DNA from: Prorocentrum cordatum
Lineage: Eukaryota > Sar > Dinophyceae > Prorocentrales > Prorocentraceae
Length of the DNA: 64,000 bases
NCBI GenBank assembly: GCA_963575745.1
Contig: CAUYUJ010021071.1
Location: 1-64,000, forward strand
Direction: 5' to 3'
Part shown: piece after piece, positions 12,030 to 21,714 of the stretch
Position numbering within the stretch: position 1 is the stretch's first letter
How the letters are laid out: each line of letters starts with the position of its first letter
Notes under the pieces: model-generated
The model's input: the letters and a program-made list of their open reading frames with translations, nothing else
Database searches by the model: none
Told to the model about the DNA's origin: nothing
Made by a program: the position numbers and the translations under genes

Positions 12030-13337
12030 TGCGTCCCCTGCACCCATTTCGGCACACCCCTCACACGTTTCGTGGCCCCAAAGGGAGCTCCACCGAAGGC
12101 CCCAGTGGCTGCGCTCGCATGCGGTTCCACCCCCCTTTTCGGCACACCCCTCACACGTTTCGTGGCCCCATAGGGAGCTCCACCGAACGCCCCAGTGGCT
12201 GCGCTCGCATGCGGTTCCACCCCCCATTTCGGCACACCCCTCACACGTTTCGTGGCCCCATAGGGAGCTCCACCGAAGGCCCCAGTGGCTGCGCTCGCAT
12301 GCGGTTCCCCCCATTCGCACACCCCTCACACGTTTCGTGGCCCCATAGGGAGTGGCTGCGCTCGCATGCGGTTCCACCCCCACCCCCCATTTCGGCACAC
12401 CCCTCACACGTTTCGTGGCCCCATAGAGAGCTCACCGAAGGCCCCAGCGTCTGCGCTCGCATGCGGTTCCCCCCCCCTTTTCGGCACACCCCTCACACGT
12501 TTCGTGGCCCCACAGGGAGCTCCACCGAACGCCCCAGTGGCTGCGCTCGCATGCGGTTCCACCCCACATTTCGGCACACCCCTCACACGTTTCGTGGCTC
12601 CATAGGGAGCTCCACCGAACGCCCCAGTGGCTGCGCTCGCATGCGGTTCCACCCCCCATTCTCGCACACCCCTCACACGTTTCGTGGCCCCATAGGGAGC
12701 TCCACCGAACGCCCCAGTGGCTGCGCTCGCATGCGGTTCCACCCCCCCATTTCGGCACACCCCTCACTCGTTTCGTGGCCCCATAGAGAGCTCCACCGAA
12801 GGCCCCAGCGTCTGCGCTCGCATGCGGTTCCACCCCTCTTTTCGGCACACCCCTCACACGTTTCGTGGCCCCACAGGGAGCTCCACCGAACGCCCCAGTG
12901 GCTGCGCTCGCATGCGGTTCCACCTCCCATTTCGGCACACCCCTCACACGTTTCGTGGCCCCACAGGGAGCTCCACCGAAGGCCCCAGTGGCTGCGCTCG
13001 CATGCGGTTCCGCCTCCAATTCTGGCACACCCCTCACACGCTTCGTGGCCCCATAGGGAGCTCCACCGAACGCCCCAGTGGCTGCGCTCGCATGCGGTTC
13101 CACCCCTCATTCTGGCACACCCCTCACACGTTTCGTGGTTCCATAGGGACCTCCGCCGAAGGCCCCAGTGGCTGCGCTCGCATGCGGTTCCACCCCCCAT
13201 TTTCGCACACCCCTCACACGTTTCGTGGCCCCATAGGGAGCTCCACCGAACGCCCCAGTGGCTGCGCTCGCATGCGGTTCCACCCCCCCATGTCGGCACA
13301 GCCCTCACACGTTTCGTGGCCCCACAGGGAGCTCCAC
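12030..13337. repeat. 90-bp tandem array of copy A
   Basis: Unit contains CACACGTTTCGTGGCCCCAT, GGGAGCTCCACCGAA, CCCCAGTGGCTGCGCTCGC and ATGCGGTTCCACC. Period is 84-92 bp. Adjacent units differ by a few substitutions, for instance AACGCCCC or AAGGCCCC, and CATAGGG or CACAGGG. Confidence 0.95.
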
Positions 13338-13997
13338 GTCCCCCCCGAGCCGCGCCTTCTCTCGACTGTCCAACTACTTGTCTGGCTTCGCGCTGCGGAC
13401 GACCCGCTCGCGTCGCTGGGACCCTTCCGGGGCGACCAGCGCGCGTCGCGGGGATTCCGTGCGGCGCTCTGCCCAGCGCCTCGCTCGCCCGTCGTCGCTC
13501 TGCCCAGCGGCCGGAGCCTTGCCCGCAATCAGCCAGCTGGCTAGCTCTCTGTGCTCCGCGCAGCGGACGACCCGCGCGCGTCGCTGGGACCCCTCCGCGG
13601 CGACCTGCGCGCGTCGCGGGGACTCCGCTCTGCGCTGCGCCCGCGGCCTAGGACTTTGGAGTGCGCGGGCAAAGAGAAAGGAACATAAGAAAAGCGGGCG
13701 CTATCCTCGTGAGGGGCGCGCCGACACGGGCGTCGCGGCGTGCGGGCGCTGTCATTGGCATTTCTGGGGGGGGGCTCCTCGCGGCGGCCACAGTCAATTT
13801 CACAAGTACTCAGAACCAGGTATACTCAAACCGTTCACATTCATATAAACTTAAACTGAGCTTGGTCATGCTCCCATTCATGAACATAGACTCGCTCGCA
13901 CGCAATCCCATTCACAAACAGACGCACTCGCGCTCAGACTCATCCGCGTTCAGTCTCTCGTAATCAGAAATATAATTATCCTTCGCGTTGTGTGCCC
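13338..13997. other. insertion interrupting copy A
   Basis: About 660 bp absent from copy B. It holds a ~90-bp direct duplication (about 13391-13480 and 13560-13625; core GCGGACGACCCGC, CGTCGCTGGGACCC and GCGCGTCGCGGGGA). No coding function recognised. Confidence 0.6.
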
Positions 13998-14246
13998 CCG
14001 CCACACATTTCGGCACGCCCTTCATGCGGTTCGTGGCCCCATAGGGAGCGCCGCCGAGGAATAGATCCACAATTGCGGTATTCACAACTACGTATGGTTG
14101 GGTCCTTCGTCAGGCTAACTAGTCCAAAGGACAACTCGATCGGGATGAAGGCTGGTCCTGGGAAGAGGGTCGGGAGTTTCGGGGACCGCGTGTTTGAATA
14201 CCGAGCGCAGAGAACTATGCACATACACCGATCTTGACCATAATCG

Positions 14247-14352
14247 ATGTGTATGTGTGTGTGTGTTTTGAATACAGCGTGCCCCCTGTTGCCATTCCGC
14301 CGGAGCGGTCGCCCTCTGCCCAGTCGCCGACGCAAAAAGTGTGTTTGTGTAT
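14247..14352 (+). repeat. TG-flanked dispersed repeat, copy 1
   Basis: A ~70-bp core lies between (TG)n tracts: TGAATACAGCGTG, GCCATTCCGCCGGAGC, CTCTGCCCAG, CGCCGACGCAAAAAGTG. Further copies are at 14757-14890, 19320-19492 and 20286-20392, with a partial one at 14517-14590. Confidence 0.8.
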
Positions 14353-14516
14353 ATGGCTCATGACACCTTCCACCGCACCGTAGCCTCTTCCTTCCACCGC
14401 TCCCCCCCGTCATCCACGCCAGGATGGGTGATGGCGGCGGCGGCGGGACCCTGGGCGGCCTCTTAGGGCTCGGGCGTTCCTAGGCGCGTGCGCGACTGCT
14501 ACTCTACGACCGTCTC

Positions 14517-14590
14517 CGCCCTGTCGCTGCGCGGAGGGCCGCGACGCCAACAACAGTGTGTGTCTGTGTGTGTGTGTGTGTGTGTACATG
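14517..14590 (+). repeat. TG-flanked dispersed repeat, partial copy
   Basis: Only the 3' part of the core is present (GCCCTGTCGCTGC to GACGCCAACAACAG), followed by a (TG)n run to about 14590. Confidence 0.55.
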
Positions 14591-14756
14591 TGGCCGCTGC
14601 ATGTTTCGTTTGGATTTACAGCTCCTCTAGCACACCCACCGTTTGCATTCTGCAGCGTGCAACGCTTGTGCGCTGCGCCATCGGCAAGGCCCGGCCGCAA
14701 TTATAGCACTTCCATCAGCTGTTCGCGCTTGAGGACCCTCAGCGCCGCTGAGTTAC

Positions 14757-14890
14757 AAGTGTGTGTGTGTGTGTGTGTGTGTGCGCGGCCTTAATTTGCA
14801 TACAGTGTGTCCCCTGGGGCCATTCCGCCAGAGCCGTCGACCTTTGCCCAGCCGCTGACGCAACAACAGAAATGCGTGTAGGTGTGTGCG
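14757..14890 (+). repeat. TG-flanked dispersed repeat, copy 2
   Basis: (TG)n, then TTAATTTGCATACAG, GCCATTCCGCCAGAGC, TTTGCCCAGCCGCTGACGCA and CAACAGAAATGCGTG. The core closely matches copies 1 and 3. Confidence 0.8.
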
Positions 14891-15144
14891 TAGATCTCCC
14901 TCCTCCAGAGAAGCAGTAGAACCTCGGACGTCTGGGGCGGCCCCCGCCCTCGCGTTGCTTGGCCGGTCGGCGCTTTCTCTCGGGCGGCGGCCTGCTCGTC
15001 GCCATGGCCGTGCCCGCCTCGAAGACCAGCCCATGTCGGGCAGGGCGCCTCGGCCTTGTGGCGCCTCGTCCTTGTGGCGCCCCTTCCAGGAAAGTCCAAG
15101 ACGCAGTGGATATGGACATAAATCTTGGCCGCAAAGGGCGGGGA

Positions 15145-15265
15145 TAAATCCGTGTTAGGGCGTTCCGGAACGCCCTCAGAGCGTTTTGGGGCGCTCTGAG
15201 AGGGCCGCGGCGCCCGAGACATCCTCCAGAGCCGCTGGGTCTCAGAGATTCTCGAAGTATCCTCA
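15145..15265. repeat. GCGTTC hairpin repeat, copy 1 (copy 2 at 54225-54345)
   Basis: Shares GATAAATCCGT, GCGTTCCGGAACGC, CTCAGAGCGTT and CAGAGAT-like blocks, in order, with 54225-54310. The GCGTTCCGGAACGC palindrome and the CTCAGAGCG...CGCTCTGAG arms make it a fold-back. Confidence 0.6.
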
Positions 15266-16284
15266 CCCGATTTTATGCCCGTCCAGGCTTGGTTTTATCA
15301 GGGTGGACCCCGGGACGAGTCTGGGGACAGATGTTTGAGCGGACCTGTCGGGGGTAACGATAGGGATGGATAGGCAAAGGGGGGTTGCATCGACCCCCGA
15401 TCGTCCATTCATCCCCGATAGGGGCCCGATAGCACACCCCCGTCCAGGAACGTCCGGACTCCTTATCGGAGGGCCTATCTCCGATCCATCGCGATGTATC
15501 GCCGATTCCAGCTTGATGTCCCCCCCCTATGCCAGTCCCCCCCGCTTATCGTTGCCTCCCAGTTTGGGGCGCGCGGGTGAGCCGCCGTCGTCTCCCACTG
15601 GCCCTCCGAGAGGAGCAGTCCGAGCATGCCGCCGCGGCTCTGGCTCTTCTGGTGAAGGCCTCGGGCTCTCACCTCCAACGTGTCGAGACAATCCGAAGGC
15701 AGAGGCTTTGCCCTCGCGAATTCCGGCCTCCTGGGGCCCACGCCAGGGCCCAGGACCGTCGAGAGCGGGTCAGGATGAAAAGCTGGCCCAGGGGAAGGGG
15801 GCGGCCTTGGGGAAAGAGTCGGGCTGCTGATGAAGGTTCGGAGGGTGCCCGCTGTACACCTACACCTTCGTGGCGTGCGCAAAGGGGCTGGCGCGAGGGG
15901 GGCGGCCTTCTAAGAAGGCGGGGGGAGTTCTTAGCAGGCGGTGCCTTCGTAGAAGGGCCGGTGGGCTCCTGAGAGGGCTTCGTAAAAACTAGGAGGGCTG
16001 CTAAGAGGCGCCCTGCCTTCTTCCACGCTCCTCCGCCTTCTTAGCCTGCTGGCCCCCCTCGCGCCATCTCCTTGTGCGCGCCACCAGAGATCAAAGCCAG
16101 GCCCATCCTGGGCCTACACTGCCTACACTCCCGTGGGAAAGTAATGCAACTTTTGCAGGTCGTGTCGAAGAATAGCCCAGGGGACTTCCCTGGGGGTAGT
16201 TTTTCATCCTGGGTCCGTTTCTCACGGTCCCATGGACCGAAAACAGCCCCCAAAGGCCAAACATGACAAAGCACCGAAGGCGAC
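15266..16284. other. anonymous DNA with a relative of the 11215-11307 repeat
   Basis: Region 15655-15790 resembles 11215-11307 (see that entry). About 15900-16045 carries AAGAAGGCGG/CCGCCTTCTT inverted motifs. The rest has no recognised feature. Confidence 0.45.
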
Positions 16285-17275
16285 GAATATTAGCCAGGCG
16301 AAAGACCCAACCATAACCGGTCGTGGGTACCGTCGTTGTCTGCACCGCATTCGGTGGAGCTCCCTTCGGGACGACGAAATGTGCGTGGGGGTTGGGGCCA
16401 CGAGACGTGCGAGGGGTGTGCCAAAATGGGCGCGGTGGGCGCATGCGAGCGCTGGCATTGAGTTCCCTATGGGGCGCCGAAACGTGTGAGGGGTGTCCCA
16501 AAATGGACGCGGTTGGGCGCATGCGAGCGCTGGCATGTGGGCCTTCGGTGGAGCTCCCTGTGGGGCCACGGAGCGTGTGAGGGGTGTCCCAAGTGAGTGC
16601 GGTGGGTACATGCCGGCGCAGCCACGTGGGCCTTCGGTGGAGCTCCCTAGGGGACCATGAAAAGTGTGAGGGGTGCCCCAAAGTGGGTGGGTGGCCGCAT
16701 GCAAGCGCTGACAGTTGGGCCTTCGGTGGGGCTACGAAGCGTGTGAGGGGTGCCCCCAAATGGGCGCGGTGGGTGAATGCGAGCGCTGGCATGTGGGCCT
16801 TCGGTGGAGCTCCCTATGGGGCCACAAGCGTATGAGGGGTGCGCCAAAATGGGTGTGGTAGGCGCATGCGAGCACTGACAGTTGGGCCTTCGGTGGAGCT
16901 CCCTATGGGGCCATCTGGGCCTTCGGTGGAGCTCCTTATGGGACCACGAAGCGTGTTAGGGGCGTGCCCAAAGGGGACTGTGGGCGCATGCGAGCGCTGG
17001 CATGTGGGACTTCGGTGGAGCTCCCTATGGGGCCACGAAACGTGTGAGGGGCATGCCAAACTGGGTGCGGTGGGTGCATGCGAGCGTTGGCATTTGGGCC
17101 TTCGGTGGAGCTCCCTATGGGGCCACGAAACGTGTGAGGGGTGTGCCAAAGTGGGGGAGGAGGGGAGGAGGGGGAGGAGAAGGGGAAGAGGAGGAGAGGA
17201 GAGGAGAGGAGGTGGGACGCGGGGCGCTGTCTCTTCAAAGCGAGGACCCAACACCACAGGATGGTTGGGAACAAA
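16285..17275 (-). mobile_element. composite repeat element, copy C (inverted, diverged)
   Basis: The reverse complement of copies A and B: the tail is at 16285-16320 (TTAGCCAGGCGAAAGACCCA then ACCATA), about ten diverged 90-bp units follow (GTGGAGCTCCCTATGGGGCC, ACGAAACGTGTGAGGGGTGT), then a purine-rich GGA stretch (17150-17210) and the head (AGGACCCAACACCACAGGAT then GGTTGGGA, ending 17275). It lacks the CAT array. Units are more degenerate than in A or B, so this is probably the older copy. Confidence 0.8.
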
Positions 17276-17683
17276 CGCATCGACGATGCAAATTTTCTAT
17301 TACTTCTCCATGGCAGTTGGTGTCGGTGCATCTGCCTTCCTGGCCTGGCCAGGGAGGCAGTCATGGCGGGTTCGCGCTGCGTGGATGTGGCGGCGACCTT
17401 GGCGCGGGTGCTCGGGGCTGAACGCCGCTGAGGGCCGGGATCGCTCCGCCTGGAAGGATCCGCGCTACCAGGAAGCCGCGATAGCTCGAGGCCCGACGAT
17501 CTTCGCAGTGTCGGAGGCCAACCGCCGGCGCCACGGGGACGTGCACCTGCCGTGCACCGATCCTGGGTGCTGGCGAGAGAGATGCTGAAAAACCAAGATC
17601 GAGCAAATCAACGGCTGTTGAGTGGAGTCATGCAGGGTGGAGGGCACAGAGGTGGAGGTGGAGGTGCATAGTTTGAGGTGTAT
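17276..17683 (+). other. possible upstream exon region, unassigned
   Basis: Between composite copy C and the first PARP-linked exon candidate. One + frame (about 17290-17588) is open with coding-like GC bias, but its peptide is not recognised. It might hold 5' exons of the PARP gene or another gene. Confidence 0.3.
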
Positions 17684-17816
17684 CGTTGGCGCCCCGCGGA
17701 AGGTCGCCGCGACGAAGAGTGCGCACAGGTCGGGCATCGCCCAGGTGGCGCGGAAGCTGATGCAGGCCCCTTCTTGGGAGGGGGCCTATCGCGAGCTGCC
17801 GCACCTGCGGGCGCAG
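17684..17816 (+). CDS. PARP-linked exon candidate (5' part)
   Basis: Open frame ending in ELPHLRAQ at 17816, immediately before GTGATCGGC. If the intron 17817-18036 is removed, the frame continues as VMELHEDLRLAF in phase 0. The peptide is helical and basic and shows no domain I recognise. Its left border is uncertain, and no start codon or spliced-leader acceptor could be fixed. It is assigned to the PARP gene only because of the splice continuity with 18037 onward. Confidence 0.5.
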
Positions 17817-18036
17817 GTGATCGGCGTCACCGCAACATACTTACACTATATGTGCGTGGCGCCCCCAGGGGCGACGCACGCACCGAGAAATCCTATAGTG
17901 TATGCGTCGTGGCGGGCGCTTTCTGACCACACCGCTCGGGAAACGATGTACTACAAGATGGGTACACTGTATGTTCGGTTCGGACGCGCGCCTCCAAGGA
18001 GGACATCTAATACTAGTATGTCTCCGTGCGTCCTAG
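17817..18036 (+). other. PARP intron 1 (GT-AG, flanked by AGGTGAT)
   Basis: 220 bp from GTGATCGGC to GTCCTAG. The heptamer AGGTGAT occurs at both borders (17815-17821 and 18035-18041), so the junction itself sits in a direct repeat, as after insertion with target duplication. The interior has inverted segments (TACACTATATGTGCG against CCTATAGTGTATGCG). Blocks of it recur at 1385-1700. Splicing is inferred from frame continuity. Confidence 0.6.
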
Positions 18037-18225
18037 GTGATGGAGCTGCACGAGGACCTGCGGCTCGCGTTCAGGCACAGGCCAGCGAAGCCTGAGCAGG
18101 CCGCGGCTGGCGTCGAGTCCGTGCTCGACCCGGAGCACTGCTGCATCTGCCTGCGCTGCGCGAAGAACTTCACCTTCAAGTGCCCCGAGAAGTACACGAT
18201 CCCCCACTATTCGAAGAACATCAAG
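18037..18225 (+). CDS. PARP-linked exon, Cys-containing segment
   Basis: Starts in frame after intron 1. It encodes about 63 residues, including a cysteine cluster (CCICLRCAKNFTFKCP) that may bind metal, though it does not fit the PARP1 zinc-finger spacing I know. A fold-back repeat begins at about 18226 and stays open in this frame, so the true exon end is unclear. It is in the same frame as the PARP helical domain downstream. Confidence 0.55.
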
Positions 18226-18395
18226 CGGCTGAGGCATAATTTCTGGGAGGTCCGCGCGGATTTCTTGCATCGGCGCTGGGCCCACCTCGCGGCGCCTGTG
18301 GCGCCGCCCCTGGCGCGCCCCGCGCACCAAGAGGAGGGCCCAGCGCCGACCCGAGAACTCCGCGCGGACCTCCGAGAAATCGTGCTCCAGCCGCG
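18226..18395. mobile_element. GAGGTCCGCGCGG fold-back, copy 1
   Basis: Left arm about 18226-18300 and right arm about 18305-18393 are inverted repeats of roughly 70 bp sharing ATTTCTSGGAGGTCCGCGCGG and TCGGCGCTGGGCCC. The same family is at 21060-21212 and 55371-55505. The copy lies within the open frame between two PARP exon segments, so it is an in-frame intron, an exonised insertion, or part of the mRNA. Its length (about 170 bp) does not settle this. Confidence 0.7.
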
Positions 18396-18992
18396 CTCCT
18401 GTTCCTCTGACCATTGCGCCAAGCACTTCCAGGGCGGTGGGCAGACACCCTCCTCTTCCTCCAGATCGATGAGGCCTACCTTCCGAGCCCCTCCGCCGCC
18501 GCCAGGGTTCGGCGGCGAGGAGGGACCTGCCGCCGCCGGCGAGGGCTTCCACGCCAGCCGCGTGCTCTTCAGCAACACCGTGCCGACCCAGGTCAGGGAC
18601 CTGGTGGCGAGCTCCGCCAACGACGAGCGCTTCGCCAGGGAGCTGGGGGACCTCGGGGTCACCCTGCCGCCCGAGCAGGTCACCGACGAGGTGCTGCAGC
18701 GAGGCCTGGAGCTCGCCAGGCAGGTGCAGGACGCGCTGGACCGGGGCCGGGCCGACTCCGCCGTGCAGCCCCTGGCCGAGTTCCAGAGGCTCGTGTGCGG
18801 AGGCGACGGGCCCGCGCCGTCGACGACCGAGGGCTCCCTGCGGGAGCGGGCGGACAGGCAGGTGGAGATCGTCGACCTGCTGTGCGCGGTCGCCGACTAC
18901 AACCAGCTCCTGTCTGGGGGCTTCGACCAGGTGGCGGAGCACTGCGATCTCGGGCTGCTGGAGCCCGAGACCGAGGAGGGCCAGCTGCTGCG
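18396..18992 (+). CDS. PARP exon: regulatory helical domain
   Basis: A linker rich in Pro/Gly (about 18470-18560) leads into the alpha-helical regulatory domain that precedes the PARP catalytic fold, about 18571-18960: QVRDLV, then a GVTLPPEQ turn, then LARQVQDALDRGR, then RQVEIVDLLCAVADYNQLL. This order (helix, short Leu-Pro loop, long helix, helix with a DLL core) is that of the PARP1/PARP2 regulatory domain. Enzymes of this family use NAD+ to build ADP-ribose on proteins, mostly in the nucleus. WGR, BRCT or zinc-finger domains are not seen upstream. The exon end at 18992 is set by the frame change discussed under intron 2. Confidence 0.85.
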
Positions 18993-19161
18993 GAGCTCAG
19001 GGGGGGGAGAAGGTACCCATGCCGCGCTCCCCTTCCCCCGCTTTTGGCCTCTGTGGGTCTCCTGGGAGACCGTCGTCGGCAGCGCTGGATTCTCCTCCAG
19101 ATTCTGGTCAGAACGCACCCCTGGAGAGGTCCGGAGAGCAGCGGTGCGTCGGCTTCCCCAG
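18993..19161 (+). other. PARP intron 2 (GA-AG, flanked by GGAGC)
   Basis: The coding frame moves between 18992 and 19162. GGAGC is present at both borders (18992-18996 and 19161-19165), so several junctions give the same mRNA; the one at 18993/19161 gives GAGCTC...CCCAG, a GA-AG intron of 169 bp. GC and GA 5' sites are known in dinoflagellates. The spliced frame reads LLRSMLMQTAS and leads straight into the next PARP segment. Confidence 0.65.
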
Positions 19162-19289
19162 GAGCATGCTCATGCAGACGGCAAGCCCAGACGAGGCCGC
19201 CCTCGCCCGCGTGGAAACCTTCAGGCTTTCGCGGCACGAGGAGGAGGCCCACGAGCAGGGCTGGGAGAAGATCACTCCGCCGAACAATC
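19162..19289 (+). CDS. PARP exon: start of the catalytic domain
   Basis: Encodes SMLMQTAS, then ARVETFRLSRHEEE, then WEKITPPNN. This corresponds to the segment of PARPs that starts the catalytic domain (the position of the IDIFKIEREGE strand in PARP1). It ends at the TIR element. Joining 19289 to 20713 gives NNRVLLWHGTR, matching the family pattern N-R-x-L-L-W-H-G-S/T-R. Confidence 0.85.
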
Positions 19290-19319
19290 TCGATGATCCT
19301 CGGGACGTGTGTCAGTCCA

Positions 19320-19492
19320 TGTGTGTGTGTGTGTGTGTTTGTCGCCTCCTCTCTTCCTGTCGCGCCGGGGCTCCTCCGTGCGTGGCGGCCTCAATTTGCA
19401 TACAGCGCGTCCTCTGTCGCCATTTTCCGCCGGAGCAGTCACCGCCTGCCCAGCCGCCGACGCAAAAAGTGTGTGTGTGTGTGTGTGTGTTT
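19320..19492 (+). repeat. TG-flanked dispersed repeat, copy 3 (in intron 3)
   Basis: (TG)n, then TCAATTTGCATACAGCG, GCCATTTTCCGCCGGAGC, CTGCCCAGCCGCCGACGCAA and AAAGTG, then (TG)n. Confidence 0.8.
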
Positions 19493-20285
19493 GTGGTCTC
19501 GCCGTGGCTGCCGCCCCGGTCGCCTGGCAGTCCACTTCGGCCTCGGCACCTCTGCCGGCCCACGCTCCCTTCGCCCCTGCTCGTGGGGGGTCGGCTTCCC
19601 CTTCGGCCTCTCGCCTGGAGGTGGTCAGTGCCCGTCGGCCTTTTCCCAGGTTGCCTCGTAGGTCGCCCTGACCTCGGCACCTCTGGCCACCTCGCTGTGC
19701 TGCCTCCGCCTAGCTCGCGCTGGCTCTGTCGCTCCGCCTCTGGGCGCTTGCCCTGGCGCCGGCCCCGGCTGCTGTCCCCCCTGCTGCCCCGCCTTTCTTT
19801 TGGACCCCCCGGCATTGGGTGGTCCAGCGTGGCCGTCCCCCCCAGGTCGCCTCGCAGGTCATCCGGACCTCGGCACCTTCGTTGGCCCACGCCTCTCTCG
19901 CCCGCCTGCGGGGGCTTTTTCTCCTGCTCCCCCGGCGCGCTTCTCTTGCCCAGCCTGCTTGGGCTACTTCCCCTGCCCCCCCCGCCTCCTCACCTGAGGT
20001 GGTCTGCTCCCACTGTCCGCTCTCGTGCCTGGAGGTCACTCCGATCTCGGCACCACGGTCGCCTCGCTGTGCTGCTTCCGCCTCCAGCTCGCGCTGGACC
20101 TGCTGCCTCCCCCCCTGGGCGCGTGCCAGCCTTTGGCTGCCAGCCCCCTGCTTCTGCCCTGCCGCCGCTGCTGGCCCCCGACCCCGGCGCCCGCCCCGCC
20201 GCCGCCTGGCCCTGCTCTGAGCGGGCCCGGCTTCCGTCTCCCTCCCGCCCGCGCCGGGCTCCCTTTTCTCTTCCCCCGTGCACCG

Positions 20286-20362
20286 CAGCTCAATTCGCGT
20301 TTTGTGTGTCCCACTAGTGCTACATCTCCAGAGCAGTCCCTCTGCCTAGCCGCCGACGGAAG

Positions 20363-20392
<30 letters not shown>
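20286..20392 (+). repeat. TG-flanked dispersed repeat, copy 4 (in intron 3)
   Basis: More diverged copy: AGCTCAATTCGCG, CCAGAGCAGTCCCTCTGCC, TAGCCGCCGACGGAAG, then a long (TG)n run. Confidence 0.7.
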
Positions 20393-20393
<1 letters not shown>

Positions 20394-20712
20394 GTCAGGG
20401 TGCCGGAATTAGAAGGGGAGGGCTCCTTCGTCTCGTCTTCTCTCGGGGGAGGAACAAGCTCCGGCGGCTGCGGCGTTTCAGTTTTCGCTACCCGCTATTC
20501 TTCGCGTGATGTCGACATACGTGCATCCGGCGATCTCGGGCCGCCCGAGCATTTTATTAGTGTTCGCCGCAACAAAAGTATGATTATGTAGTGTCTGTTC
20601 AGCTCCATCGATAGCGCGCAACCCGTGCCAGCCCCGCTTGCGTCGTGTTGGCGGGTTTTGGTGGACAAACACACGTTGGCGCAGACACGCGCTCTGAGGA
20701 TCATCGGCGATC

Positions 20713-21031
20713 GCGTGCTCCTGTGGCACGGGACGCGGGCGTCCAGGCTCGTCAGCATCATGAAGCACGGGCTCTCGCTGGTGGACCGCAGGGGCTGGCA
20801 GCGGGTGCAGCCTGCGGGCACTTTCGGCCACGGCTTGTACTTCGCGGACATGGCGGCGAAGTCCTTGCAGTATTGCGACGGCGCTCCGGGGGAGGCCGTT
20901 TTGCTGGTCTCGGAGGTGTGCTTGGGCAGCATGTATTGCCTCACCGGGGGTCGCCTGGCGCCGTGCTTCGACTGGCGCGCCCGTGAAAACTCGAAAAAAC
21001 GCGGCTGCCACTCGACGTGGGGCGTCGGGAG
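20713..21031 (+). CDS. PARP catalytic exon
   Basis: Encodes LLWHGTRASRLVSIMKHGL, then GTFGHGLYFADMAAKSLQYC, then VLLVSEVCLGSMYCL, then CHSTWGVGRT. These are the NAD-binding core motifs of PARPs: the His of H-G-T (20727-20729) and the Tyr of Y-F-A-D (20838-20840), the first two residues of the H-Y-E triad. The last block corresponds to the S-x-x-G-x-G-x-T loop. The segment with the catalytic Glu (N-E-Y-I-V-Y region in PARP1) is missing: after 21031 the frame runs into a fold-back and then composite copy B. The last exon may lie beyond a large intron or be lost, so the gene may be incomplete. Confidence 0.92.
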
Positions 21032-21059
21032 GACACGAGGGAAAAACATTGGCACAACA

Positions 21060-21212
21060 ATGAATTTCCGGAGGTCCGCGCGGACCTCTTGAGTCGGCGC
21101 TGGTCCCGCCTTCGCTGGCGCGCGGAGCGCGCGAGGGGCGGCGCCAGAGGCGCCGCCAAAGGGTCCCAGCACCGATCAACAAACATCCGCGCGGACCTTT
21201 GTCATTTTTTGC
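21060..21212. mobile_element. GAGGTCCGCGCGG fold-back, copy 2
   Basis: Left arm starts AATTTCCGGAGGTCCGCGCGG-like at about 21063, and the right arm ends CATCCGCGCGGACCTTT at about 21200. The centre is GGCGGCGCC/GGCGCCGCC. It lies directly after the last recognisable PARP codons. Confidence 0.75.
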
Positions 21213-21246
21213 GTGTCGTTTTTTCGTTGGTTTCCCACATCCATTT

Positions 21247-21633
21247 TTCCCAACCATCCTGTGGTGTTGGGTCCTCGTTTTGAAGAGACGGTGCCCCGCG
21301 TCCTCCTCTCCTCTCCTCCTCCTCCCCCCTCCTCCCTCCTCCCGTCATCATCATCATCATCATCATCGTCATCATCATCACCATCATCGTCGTCATCGTC
21401 ATCGTCATCATCGTCGTCGTCATCATCGTCATCATCGTCATCATCACCATCATCGCCATCATCATCGCCGTTATCACCACCATCATCATCATTGTCATCC
21501 TCCTCCTCCTCCTCATCAGCATCATCATCATCATAATCATCATCATCCTCCGCATCATCACCATCACCATCACCATCACCATCACCATCACCATCACCAT
21601 CACCATCACCATCACCATCACCATCACCATCAC

Positions 21634-21714
<81 letters not shown>

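Larger units (their letters stand above)
19290..20712 (+). mobile_element. PARP intron 3 = TIR element (introner-like), 1.42 kb
   Basis: Left terminus at 19290 (TCGATGATCCTCGGGACGTG) and right terminus ending at about 20707 (reverse complement GATGATCCTCAGAGCGCGTG) are inverted repeats of the family at 625-770. The flanking pentamers CAATC (19285-19289) and CGATC (20708-20712) resemble a decayed target duplication. Removing the element plus one duplication restores the conserved PARP sequence. This junction is neither GT-AG nor GA-AG. A GT-AG alternative (19309-20698) would leave about eleven extra residues. The interior carries two TG-flanked repeats (19320-19492, 20286-20392) and degenerate units with GACCTCGGCACC (about 19530-20070). 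Confidence 0.75.

Noticed and set aside
12030-13337. CRISPR-like array of regularly spaced repeats
   Set aside because: Units are contiguous 90-bp tandem repeats that vary by point mutation; there are no unique spacers and no cas genes, and the context is eukaryotic.
18414-19661. 415-codon Arg-rich frame overlapping the PARP exons
   Set aside because: It is an alternate frame of the PARP regulatory-domain exon, and the PARP frame has clear domain similarity.
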